From assembly GCA_035610835.1 (NCBI GenBank), contig CM069459.1, forward strand, positions 53,495,755 to 53,559,754: a stretch of DNA of 64,000 nt. The letters are read 5' to 3'. The stretch is from Ophiura sarsii (lineage: Eukaryota > Echinodermata > Ophiuroidea > Amphilepidida > Ophiuridae). The notes under the pieces are model-generated. The model was not told the origin of the DNA. It saw only the letters and a list, made by a program, of their open reading frames with translations, and made no database searches. Of the stretch, positions 1-12,600 are shown piece after piece. The number at the start of each line of letters is the position of its first letter. Positions within the stretch are counted from its first letter, which is position 1. The position numbers were made by a program, and so were the translations under genes.

Positions 1-541
1 CTAAGGCCATAAGTGACATTTTGGTAATTTTGCAGGAGAAGAATGTTTGTGTTAAATGTTGTATTCATTGTTTATACAAGCTTCATTATTTGATTAAAGG
101 GGCATGAAGAGATGTGTTTAAAGCTGCGCCCTAAATTATGATAACAACTGGGAGTTGTTTATTTTAACATTGTAGTACATGTATGAACTTACACCTGTGT
201 AAGAATTAGGAACAAATCAGCCATCTTTGTACAAACAAACATTGATTCAAAAATGCTGGTTGAGCCGTAACCAGCATTTTACGTATGGTTAGGGGTGGTT
301 TTCCAACATATTTTTAAAACATTGTTTTAATCAAGTTTTGCTGTATTTTTGTGAGTAGAAACAACAATAAGGCATTTGTTAATGTTCATCTTGAATTCTG
401 AAGTAAATGAATTTAAAAAAATAAATAAACATGACTTTGTGGTCCTTTAAAAAAACACCATTTGGCCGACAATCCTGCGTAAAAGCACTTACGTATGAGC
501 CGTGCGATATAGATTCATAGTGATTCCTTTTGATATTCCAG

Positions 542-649
542 GCACTGAGTATTCTAGCTTAGATGAGTGTGTACCAGAAACTCCTATTCCAACACAAGGG
601 GGAGGTCCTACATGTGGATATGATAAGGAAGCGGTAGCTATATGCGCAG
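542..649 (+). CDS. Gene A exon: C-terminal part of second SRCR domain
   Basis: 108 nt, phase 1 in and out, acceptor ...ttccag and donor gtagga. It encodes a segment ending CGYDKEAVAICA, the classic SRCR end pattern C-x3-(E/D)-A-x-V-x-C. It is a close match to the gene B exon at 29174-29278, which is 3 nt shorter near its start. The first half of this SRCR domain must lie upstream of the window. Confidence 0.85.
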
Positions 650-3600
650 GTAGGATAGGCTGTCTATAGCGGATATAATGGTTCCCTGACCGGTATTGTA
701 ATTGTCAGTTATACCTGAAAGCTCTACCATGAAGAATCTACTACCCATAGTTTATCAAAAATATACAAAAATCAAACTATCTACCGATGTGAAATAATAG
801 TATATATTTATTGGTTGTATATATCTTTCGATAAACAAGAATAATCCTTGGCCGTAATTATACTTCTTACGAGGATGCTTTAAACATTTGCAAATTTGAC
901 ACCCTCTCTGGTAGACGTGAAGGGCACTGTCTTAGGTTTGCCGAAGGGCTTTCCAAATCGAATCGCACCAGTTCCCTAATACCGCCTACCAGAGGGGAGT
1001 GCCATGGTCGTATTTTACGCAATAATAGTGAGATTTCTCAGCTGCCAGTCAGGACTAATAGGTTCAAAACAGTCCTGTGCCGTATTTTGTGCAGCTTTTA
1101 AATAAATAGGCCCAGGATTTTTCTGCACCCACTTCTATTTTTATAATGGTATTTGCTATGTACATAATGCAATTTTAAAAAAATATCTATAATGTGCAAT
1201 ATTCTCTTCTATATTAATTAATCACATAATTACCATGCCTTGTTCTTCGGCGTTTTTCAATGTTTTATACCATATCATATTGTTGATGTTTTTATCTATA
1301 ATGTGCAATATTCTCTTTTATATTAATTAATAAGTTCCTTGTCTTGTTTTTCAATGTTTTTATCATGTAAATTTCATGCAATTTGGCCTTAGGGCCACGA
1401 CTGTGAAATGTTAATCAAATCAATTCATTTCAATTCAAAAAGTGTTTATTCGAGCATGCCTTCATAACATAGGCAGTGCTGCAAAACTGTATGGCTCATA
1501 CGTGACTTGATGTAAGACTTACACGATATGCACCGAACTAATATTCTTTATCACCCATACATGCAAGCACCAATGATAATTGAACTTAGACCGATGTGGA
1601 TATTTCCATAATAGATGTTGAAATATTACGTTTGATGATGTAAACTTTACTTTGGTGCCTATCGTATAAGTCTTGCGTACAAGTCACTTATACGTATTCA
1701 TAACTTTTGAAAATGTGCGTACCACCGCGCTTCCACTCAAATTGATCGTTACATGGAAACGCGAACGCACAACGCAGGTTATTGATATATTGCCAAGACC
1801 TCCAAAATGTACTTGTACGCGCATCAATGAACTTGGGGCGGGCGTTTTGTGTGACGTGGCATGGTAACAAGAGGCAGATGTTTGCGAGTGGGGCCCTAAA
1901 CATGGATACACGCGACACGACTACTCGCGGCTGTACTTTCAACAATAAATACTACATTGAGAACACAACAAACGAACCACAACAAAACACCATTTTTATA
2001 TCGTTGTAAAATGTCAATGATGAACGGCAAATTTGGTCTGCATGATTTGAATAACTGGCGTGTGTTTGTACCACCAGCGCGGCGGCTAGCCTGCCCTACA
2101 GATACTGGTAACTGGACGTCCCTCAGCAGCAGCGAGCGCAGACTCTGTGAAATGTTGTAAGCTTCATCATGGACCCCAAATGACACAAGTGACGAGGACG
2201 TACAATGTATGTCATGTGTCAAGCGATTGTAAGCTAAACATCGTTCTGACGTTGCGTGTCTGTCTCAGTCTCACCGGCATACACGGCCGTATTAAGCATC
2301 AGTGAAATAAATCTGATTACAGGGCTAACAAACTAGTATAAAATTTGACTGGGACGCAAAAAAAACCATGATAAACAGCCTACAGAGGGCAGGGATATGT
2401 CTCATCAAAGTGACTTTATAAATGTTTCAATTCAAGAAACGTATTCAAAATCGAAGTCGGGCGTCTTCCATTTTTATTGTAAAACCGAAACTGACAAGAT
2501 TAAAAAATGTTAGGCTAAATTAACTAGGCCGAGCCTACTCCTAGCTAGGCCTATAGCCTATGATAGCCATCCCGTCTACGACACATGACAACCCATTTGA
2601 TGTTTGTCATAGCTTGACAAACACTAACACTGCAACTAATACTATGGCAAGACAACATACTTTTGTTTGTCAAAAAGACTCACGATCATAATTACTTAGG
2701 GACCGTTCATTATTTATGGTGGAGGGGGGGGGGGGGGGGGTTGGGACAAATTCGAGACTTGTATGTTAAAATTACCTAACCCCCCCTACAGCTGAAACGG
2801 AAAATTACATGACCCCCCTGCTAACCAGTAGCTTTTTACACAACCCCCCCCCCCCCCCCCCATCCCCGAAAAAAATCAACTTGTCACATACTTACGGGGC
2901 TGTCTTTACCTTTGGAATTTTGTTCATGGATACGTTGGCAAATTTTGTTTGTGCCCTATCTGAACGGCCAATAATTTTATGATGCCCCTTCTTTTTTATA
3001 TTGTGTGAAATTAGTAATGGCGAGCGTAGCGAGTTGGATTTTTTTCTTCATATTTATACATTTTGGGTGTCTTTATAACCCGAACAAGTTAGAACATGAG
3101 CAGAAACGTATAATCCAGTGAAACGTTCTACTTTTGTGAGCATTGGTGCAAAGCAGAGATGAGGTGAAAAGCATGCAATAAATCACATTTTTAAATCATG
3201 AAATTGGATTTTGTAACATTATACACCCTGTGGCTCTAATGTCTCGACCGTTGATGATTATATAGATGTTTTTCCACCATATCGTCGATTTGCTGTCCAG
3301 AAGTCGTCTCATAGTAAAAGTTTTTGAAGTCGATCGGTTTTAAGAAAATATGCGCGAAGCGCAGAAAAAAATGGCATTTACACTCCAAAATAGCCTCTAA
3401 AATCACTCCAATCACCACCATCTTTAGTTTAAACAAATTTACACAACCCCCCCTGTTCAAGAATAAAAAGTTACATAACCCCCCCTATTTCAACATATGA
3501 AAGTTACATGACCCCCCCCCCCTATATTTTACCCAACCCCCCCTCCACCATAAATAATGAACGGTCCCTTAGGTCTAGGCCATCAATATACTCACCGAAT

Positions 3601-6600
3601 AACGTCGTCTCTTAACAAGCAGGTAATACAAAGAATGGAATCGTACAACACGATTTAGCTGCGATTTTGATTACATTTCCCCATCAATTGACCATAAACA
3701 TAAGAAGGTTGTTGAAGTGATTCGACTTTGATCCATGGATCCATGATTATGATGAGACATCATTTGCGTTGACTTTTTCAATGATGAAATAAGCTTAGGC
3801 CTACACAAAATAGCTTCAAAAACTTATTCGTACGGTAGATCTGAGACGAAATACTCGTCCAGGGTATGAAGTCATATTTCATATAATATTATATCCAATC
3901 GGCAAAATTGATTTCCTGCTTCTGAATTCTTCAGGATCGGGAATGAAGAAACTTCTGTTGTTTGTTTATTTATTTTCTGTGATTGTTTGCAATTCACAAA
4001 CTAGGTTAATTTGTGGCCTCCGAACATGCATATTAGTTGCAGAACTGTGATTGGTCCATCTCATAATCGTTCTTTGTAACAGCTTCTCCGCTATTGGTCA
4101 ATCCGGAGAAAAACAATGACGTAGTGGGGAACCCCCTAAAAATACCCTAGATTGCTCCATTATTCAATGGGGTGGTGTTTATTTACCTCAGGAGGAAATA
4201 ACACAAAAATATGAACTCCCAAGTCAAAATATAAACCTTTAGAATGACTTAATATTTACAATTTGGATGCTAATCAACATTAAATGACAGTTATGAATAA
4301 GATTGGTGACTTTGTACGGACTATTCTATGGTTCTTGTTTGAAATCGCTGACTTTGTTTTGGTACCTCGGGATCACTTGGTACCAAAACAAAGTCAGCGA
4401 TTTCAAACAAGAACCTTAGAATAGTCCGTACGCAGTCACCAACCTTAAATCAACCATACGTTAGGAAGTGCGGCCCTCATTTCTCAAGTGACTCTGAAAT
4501 TCCATCAGGGCAGTAAAAAGGAAAGGACATGGTGATAATCATGTACAGTCATAGTAACTTACCAGGCAGGGCTAATACACGTGCTGAAGTATAACCTCTA
4601 CTGAACACGTTGAAGTTGTTCAGAAATGTCTCCTCTTTAATTGAAGTGAAATTTGCATGTAAAGAATGGATATCGAGGAAGTCACAGTAACAAAAGTAAG
4701 ATAAAGTATGGTTTCCATTTTCGCATTTTGCTTTTCTACACGTCACGCTGACTCAGTTACGTGCAAAGTATTGACAATATATTGCTAGTGCCAATTGGTA
4801 ATGCATGCGCAGGTTGGCTGGTCGGCCGCAGTGTTCCGATGGATGAATACGTAACACACGCGATACCTGGTCATAGTCATACGCTTCATGCCGGTGTTGA
4901 AAAGAAAAAGAAGAGACATTTCTCAACAACTTAATAATTTAATTATTCATTCAGTACCCGGTTATATAGGCTGTTACGGTGGATTTGGAGATACAATATA
5001 CACGCTATCAACCATTATGGAGCGATCCGTGACTAATATGACGATCAACTTCTGCCGCCATTATTGTCGACAACAGAATTTTCGGTACGCAAGCCTTCAT
5101 ATGGGAAACTCCTGTAATTGTGGCGACGGACCAATCAGTGGAAAGATATCCGGAGATACGAGTTGCAGTCTGCCGTGCTCAGGAAATAGAGATCAAATTT
5201 GTGGGAGTTTGAATAAGCTCTCAATTACGATGGTAATCATTGAAATAGTTAAAGCTGAATAAACTTAAAATTACTTTACACATGTTGTGTCCTAAATCTG
5301 GTGTCGAATATTATTCTTTGATGTACTGTGCACCTACATGACTGCTATACTACGCATGGATCACATTTTACATAATATGTCGCGCGAAAATATATATAAA
5401 TACTACATTTTTTATTTTATTATCCTGGGGGAAATTAACAAATCATCAAAATCAGTTAATCTATCAAAAAAGAGCCCACAACTTATTTTGGTATAGTTGT
5501 TACAACGTTTTAGACTTCTCGAATCTTTGTTAATATCAAATACTGTACGTGAACATCGATTTGAATTTTCAATATCAAACGTGATTTGTACTATAATACA
5601 TGTATGACATTTATACAACGATGCCACAGTAACCATTCTCGCAATTTACAATATGCCGCCAATGCCTTCGTATGTAGATTTATTTTTTACCGCTAACTCA
5701 GTTGATCAGCTGATTGAGGGTAAACGAAGTGTAAGTCAACAAAAGGTCAAAATAATATAAATAACTTTTCGTTTGCTATCAACCTCTTTACTCAAGTTAC
5801 TATTGGTTTATGCGACGATCCCATGGATGGAACAGACATTTACTACTTTGGAGACACGTATGATTTTGCTGGATTCAGTTGTGCCGATGGTATGGAGATC
5901 GTTGGTGCTACAGTCATCCAGTGTGTTCTAGGCAATTCACCAAATGAATCCACATGGAGTGATCCTTTTCCAGAATGCAGATTGAAACTATCTGGTAAGA
6001 CCAAGAAAAAAACCTGTGCTATGGGTCAGACCGACCCCATTGTCATGTTGTTCGAGCAAAAACATTTTAAATATTTCGAAAATCTTAGGAAATGTTGAGA
6101 GTTTTCAAATTTCATAATTTTCTTTACAAACATGTCTTGCGATTTTTCTTCTGCGACCATAGATTTCTTTCTCGGAATTTCGTAGCCCTGCTGAATTAGG
6201 CGGGTCATTTGTGAAAAAAAACACCTCAACCCAGAACAAATTGCTACAAAAGGTTTTTCAACTGATTCTGCTTCCAAGTGATATCAGGAATGGCCACAAG
6301 AAAGTCCCTAAAAATTTAATTTCCGGAAAGGGGTTATTTTCAAGATGGCATCCAAGATGGCCGCCAACATCATAAAATGGCTATAACTCTGGTATTAATC
6401 ACCCTAGAGATGTACATTTGGTATTTATTCCTAGGTTTTGGGGTGTGATAAACTCAATCAGACTGGTTTCAAGTTTCCTAGACACGCAGGTGCACTCTAC
6501 AACAAGATGGCATCCAAAATGGCCGCCAATATCATAAAATGGCTATAACTCTGGTATTAATCACCCTAGAGGTGTAAATTTGGTATATATTCCAAAGTTT

Positions 6601-9600
6601 TAGGATGTGATAAACTCAATCAGACTCGTTTAAAGTTTTCTAGACACTCGGGTGCACTCTACAACAAAGATGGCGTCCAAGATGGCCGCCAATATCATAA
6701 AATGGCTATAACTCTGATATTAATCACCGTAGAGGTGTAAATGTGGTATATATTCCTAAGTTTTAAGGTGTGATAAACTCAATCAGACTGGTTTAAAGTT
6801 TTCTAGACACTCAGGTGCACTCTAAAACAAAGATGGCGTCCAAGATGGCCGCCAATATCATAAAATGGCTATAACTCTGAAAAGTATTAATCACCCTAGA
6901 GATGTAAATTTGGTATCTATTCCTAGGTTTTAGGGGATAATAAACTCAATCAGATTGGTTGAAACAAAGATGGCTTCCAAAATGTCTGCCATTTTGGCAA
7001 CATTTATTGTTTTCCTTGTTAAAAACCCAATGCACACTCAAGATGGTATCAACATTGTTGAATCTTCTGAGCAACAACAGAGAAGAGGCAGCTGTGTGAG
7101 TGTACAGGCAGCCCTCTTCAGGGATAGCACTGCCTGCCTCAGAAGGGGAAGCCCCTAGAAAAGGTTGGGTAAAGAAAGCTTGCTCAGATCAATAACAAGA
7201 CTGGTTCACCGTGGCAGCTGCGGGTCTTCGTGACAGCGGTAAAAATACAAACAAAAGTAAAACTAACTGTTGCCACGTGGAATATGCGAACAACGCTAGA
7301 TAATGACTCAATACCAGAAAGAAGAACTGCTTTGATAACCAAGGAGTTGACAAGATACAACATTGATATTGTCGCTTTACAAGAGACCTAAAGGATCGAA
7401 GGACAAGGTCAGATTGAAGAAAGCACTCATGCTTTCTACTGGATTGGGAAACCCAATGGAAGAAGGGATGCAGTATTTGCCATCTTAATAAAAAGTGCTA
7501 ATAAAATACCAACACTTCCCACAGGAATATCCGAACGTCTCATACAATTACGTGTTCCCATTGGAAAGGACTGTTTCTTGATTAAGTATTATTAATGTAT
7601 ATGCACCAACCATGTTATATGCGGATGAAGAGAAGGAGTCCTTTTGCTAAAAGCTGGCTAAAGTGGTTGATGATGTACCCAAGGCAGATAAACTGCTTAT
7701 TCTTGGGGGGGGGGGGGGGGGGGGGGCTTTAATGCGAGGATTGGCATGGATCATAATACCTATGAAAGTGTAATTGGTCAATTTGGCAAAGGAAAAACCC
7801 ATTATTGGTGACCTTCTGATGAATTTCTGCATGGAAACTTGTGTGTTGCCAATACTTTTCTTTCAACCAGAGAAGAATTTCTTCACTTGGTCAAAGCATT
7901 TTCATTTACTTGACTACATTGTGACTCGTAGGACAGATCTTGCTGATGTCTTTTTAACAAAAGCAATGAGGGGGCAGAATGCTCAACTGACAACTACATG
8001 GTACGTTCCCAAATCAGACTCCGTCTCCTAGCAATGCTCCCAAGAAATTAGAAGTCAACAAGTTGAAAGATGAAGAACACAAAAGGAAACTTGAAACAGC
8101 AATGACAAAGTCTCTTCAAGGCAACAAAATAATCTCAGATCCAAATAATGTTGAAGAACAGTGGGAATCTGTCCTCTCAACCTCCTTAGAGAATCCATCC
8201 ACTCAACCGCTATCGAAATACTTGGTCATCCTAAACTTGGTCATCCATCCTGGTTATCATGAACAAGATGACAGAATTCAAGCATTGTTGGATCATTTAA
8301 GTAACGGAAAAACATCAAATCTAAAGTTCAAAAGGAGATCAGAGCTTTGAAGGAAAAATGGAGGAATAAAAAAAACAGCTGAGCTTGAAGCAATGTCGAG
8401 CAGAAATGACACTCACAGGCTCTTCTCAGGTCTAAAAACTATCTATGGACCGTGCAAGAAGTAATACAGTGGCCCCAGTGAAAACTGCAAATGGGAACAA
8501 GCTGTGCATCACTTTGAATGATATCACTGAGCGTTGGAGGGAACACTTCTGTACTCTACTAAACAACAAGATGCAGCTGACCACAAAGCTTGTCAAGGGC
8601 TCACTACTATAGCAACAAAAGAGGAGCTATGTGAGCATATCACTATGGCAGAACTTAATAAGGCTGTGAATGACACCAGCAGTGGTTAAACACCAGGGCA
8701 AGATGGCATACCACCAGATGTACTAAAGACTGAATTATTAGACCTATTCAATTCAATGCTTGCTGGCAAATCGAATGTTTCTCTCAGGACTTTAAAGACG
8801 CAATGATTGTTACCATTTACAAGAACAAGGGTTACAAAAGTTACTGTCCATAACTGGCAAAATCATGGCAAAAATAATCCTCAACCGGCTTAAGATTGTC
8901 GCAGAAGAGGTACTTCCTGAGAGGCAGTGTGGCTTGGCCGGCTGATAGAGCAACCGATGACCAATAGGCCGGCTGATAGAGCAACCGATGACCAATAGTC
9001 TTTGTTGATTTCTCCAAGGCGTTTGATACGGTGGACCGAAAAACTCTGTGGGAGGTGCTCAAAGTATACAAATGCCCAGATAGACATTGATCGAGTTGTT
9101 CCATGAGGACATATTTGGAAAGGGGAAAGGTGTCCATTGGAGGAAATGTTAGTGAAGCCTTGCTCCAACTTTGTTTGCTCTGTATCTTTGTTTGCTCTGT
9201 ATCTTGCTGCAGTTTTGGAAACAATGGCTACAAACCTAGACAAGGTAGTGGGCATCAGGACTCGTTCAGATGAAAAGCTGTTCAATCTGTCAAGATTCAA
9301 AACCTTAACCAAAATGAGAGAAATATATATCAGGGAGCTGTACTCAGATGATTCTGCCCTGGTTGCAACTAATGCTGGCGGTATACAAGACATTGTTGAC
9401 CGCTTTTCTTCTGCTGCCTCTTTGTTTGGCCTAAAAATCAATGTGTCTAATACTGAACCCCTCTTAGTTATGGGTAATTGTTTACTTAATCTCATAGGGT
9501 AAGGGTGGGAGGGGACAGTGAACTTTGAGTGTGTGTGATGTTGGGAATGAGATGAGGGATATCAAATGAATTCACATACTCTACTGCTAGTCTATTTATT

Positions 9601-12600
9601 TTAAATGTTTATTTATTGTATTTTAAACAAGAAAACAATCAACATTTCTCCGTAAACGGCGGCCATTTTGGACGCCATCTTTGTGTTATGGTACACCTAA
9701 GTGTCTGGAGTTATTTAAACTAGTCGGATTGAGTTTATTACCCCCCCCCCCCCAACCTAAGGATAGACCCCCAAATGTACATGATAACGGAGTTATAGCC
9801 ACATTATGATATTGGCGGCCATCTTGGACGCCATCTTTGCTGTAGAGTGCACCTGAGTGTCTAGGAAACTTTAAACCAGTCTGATTGAGTGCACTACACC
9901 CTAAAACTTAGGAATATATACCACATTTACATCTCTAGGGTGATTAATACCAGAGTTATAGCCATTTTATGATGTTGGCGGCCATCTTGGACGCCATCTT
10001 GAAAATAACCACTTTCCGGAAGTTAGATTTTTAGGGACTTTCTTTTGGCCATTCTTGATATCACCTGGAAGCAGAATCAGTTGAAAAACCTTTTGTAGCA
10101 ATTTGTTCTGGGTCAAATCACAAAATGACCCGACTAAATGGCATATCATAGCTCTTGCGTTATCATTTTTTTATTTGGCTCATGCATCCTATCTTTGTTT
10201 GGGCGATATTCTCAATAAGGGCACATTTCCTATAGAATGTATAGTACAAACATTCGCTTGCATCTAGGATGGAAGTTCTGTGGAAGTTTTACAGAAAGAC
10301 CAGACAAAAACTAATCGTAAGACCCATTAAAAAACTAATTTATTCTAAGAAGTAAAAATCTATGGGACAAGAAATATAACACACCTTGAAAGAGAATAGT
10401 CCATCTATTTTAGCCAGCAGTAAAATTAGGGCTACCAATTTGGGTTAATTAAGTAATATGAGCAACCCAAACTTTGTGTAGATCGATAATGACAGTGATT
10501 AACCTTCGTGAAAGTGAAAGAGTAATGACAGTATGAGCAGATCAAACGACTACAACGTTGAAAGCTGTCTTGTGATTTGCTACTTGCCTCACAGAAATTA
10601 ATCAAATTCGCCCACATATCACTACGATTTCGAACTAATTACACACGGCACACTTTTCACGCGACGACACACACAATTTGGAATCACCATGAGAAATGCA
10701 TTGGAATAAGTACAAACATGTCTAGTATTGGTTCATCAATGGTTCACTAATCTTTGAGATAGACCTTGACATTTGGGAAAGGTTTATGAAAAATCTGTTT
10801 TTGTATCGGGGAAAAAGTGTACTTTAGGTCCCAGATACTGGTATTACCAGTATCGTTCAATACTGGAACATAAATGTTGCCAGTATCGGTCGATACTTGT
10901 ACGATTTAACTTTTCCAGTATCGGTCGATACCAAATTGTGTTCTAGTATTGAGCGATAATGGAACGATTTCATGTTCCAGTATCGGTCGATACTGATAAT
11001 ACTAGTGAGATTTGTCCCATTATTGAACGATCGCCTGATACTGGAGCATTTTATATGTACCAGTGCAGTATCTGCCGATACTGGAACCCTGATTTTATAC
11101 TACAGTGCAACAGAGCATAAATTACCAAAAGTGCATGTTATTGAAATCACGCTCTAATTCAAAAGGTAACATATGTAAGACAAGGGGACATTATTATATT
11201 ATAGAATACAACTTGGTGATTCAATGTCATAGAGAAAAAAATAGTTTGACCTTATTTGCATATAATTAGCATATTAAAAAGAAATACATTAAACATTTGC
11301 TTTTTGTAATTTCCAGCAAAAATATTACATGCCATTAACACCAAATTCACAGGATATGAAGTTCCCATCATTGTCAACAATTGTTGATTTACATTACCAT
11401 ATTTGAAATCACCATGAGAAATGCATTGAAATAAGTACCAACATGCAAAGTATCGGTCCAGTAATCCTTGAGATAGACCCTGACATTTGGGAAATGTTTC
11501 TGAATATTCTGTTTTGTATATTGTAAAACTTAAAGCCGCGTGGAAAGTGTTAACTTTTAAAAAAAATACCAAATCTGTTTTAATTAAGCTTAATTAATGA
11601 CCAAACTCGTTGAAATTATTAATAGTTCTATGTATCCAAACCAGACTTGCAAGGTATCAAATTAAAGGTAAAGATGTGCTCAAAACGATGGTTTGAGCAG
11701 ATAATTCAAAATCCCTTTAGTATTTAAAATATGTTCCTCCAAACATTTGGTATATTTAAAATTAAAAAAAATGGTGTTTTTGGATTTTTCTCATGAATTA
11801 AACATGCAATAAACACTATAATCACAGAGAAAGATGTTTATGGTTAGCCACACAAATCTGTCAAGCCGTTCATTAACATGTTGGTATTAATTTATGCGCG
11901 TAATTAATCAATTAATTAGGCGTTAAATGGAATAATTTTTCAAAGTTTTCAAATTAACCCTTAAATTATGCTTAATAAAATGGTAAAGCCACATTTCTCA
12001 ATTTAATTTGTCTTTTTCTGTAGTATTAATCAAAAATTTAGATACATTAATTTTGCAACTTTTCTTACAATAACAATATATTTCATACAACTGTACAACT
12101 GTGCACAGACTTGGCAAAAGTCTATTAATATTTGTCCAGCCATGCACGCAAACAATAGAAGCAATCTTCAAGGACATTCTCACGCTAAGGGACCAGTGTT
12201 TTGAAATTCGCGCTACAAAAGCTTGAAATGCCATTCAGCAGTGTGCAGACAAGGGTTTTAAGCATAATGGTGTATGTTACTTTAGGTGGGGTGTGCTGAC
12301 ATGCAGGCCTGGATATACAGGTACCACCATAAAGGCCTGTAGTAAGTCTAAATAGTCGAGGCCATAAAAGCAGGTAGCCAGTACCTGGTTGGATTAGCGT
12401 GTATGGATAATCAAGTATTGACCAATCCGAAATTGGGTTTAATAAGAAATGTAACAATGCTGATAATCATGTAAAGACAACACAGAGAACAAAGTTATTT
12501 TGATTATATATGATACACATACTTAGGATTGGAATTTTCATGGTTGTACAACACTCAGGAGGCACTCTATTTATAATTCAATATTGGGTAATTCATGCTC

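Larger units (their letters stand above)
6199..10134. mobile_element. 3.94-kb palindromic composite element in intron 7 of gene A
   Basis: Defined by comparison with the uninterrupted intron of gene B near 39910-39935. TA flanks both ends (6197-6198, 10135-10136). The ends are inverted: gGCGGGTCATTTGTG at the left, and the complement of gTCGGGTCATTTTGTG at the right. The arms continue as an inverted pair (aacaaattgctacaaaagg…) into a roughly 160-bp tandem satellite: at least four units at 6340-6990, and about two to three in reverse orientation at 9650-10030. Between the arms sits a decayed non-LTR retrotransposon (7200-9490). Confidence 0.75.
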
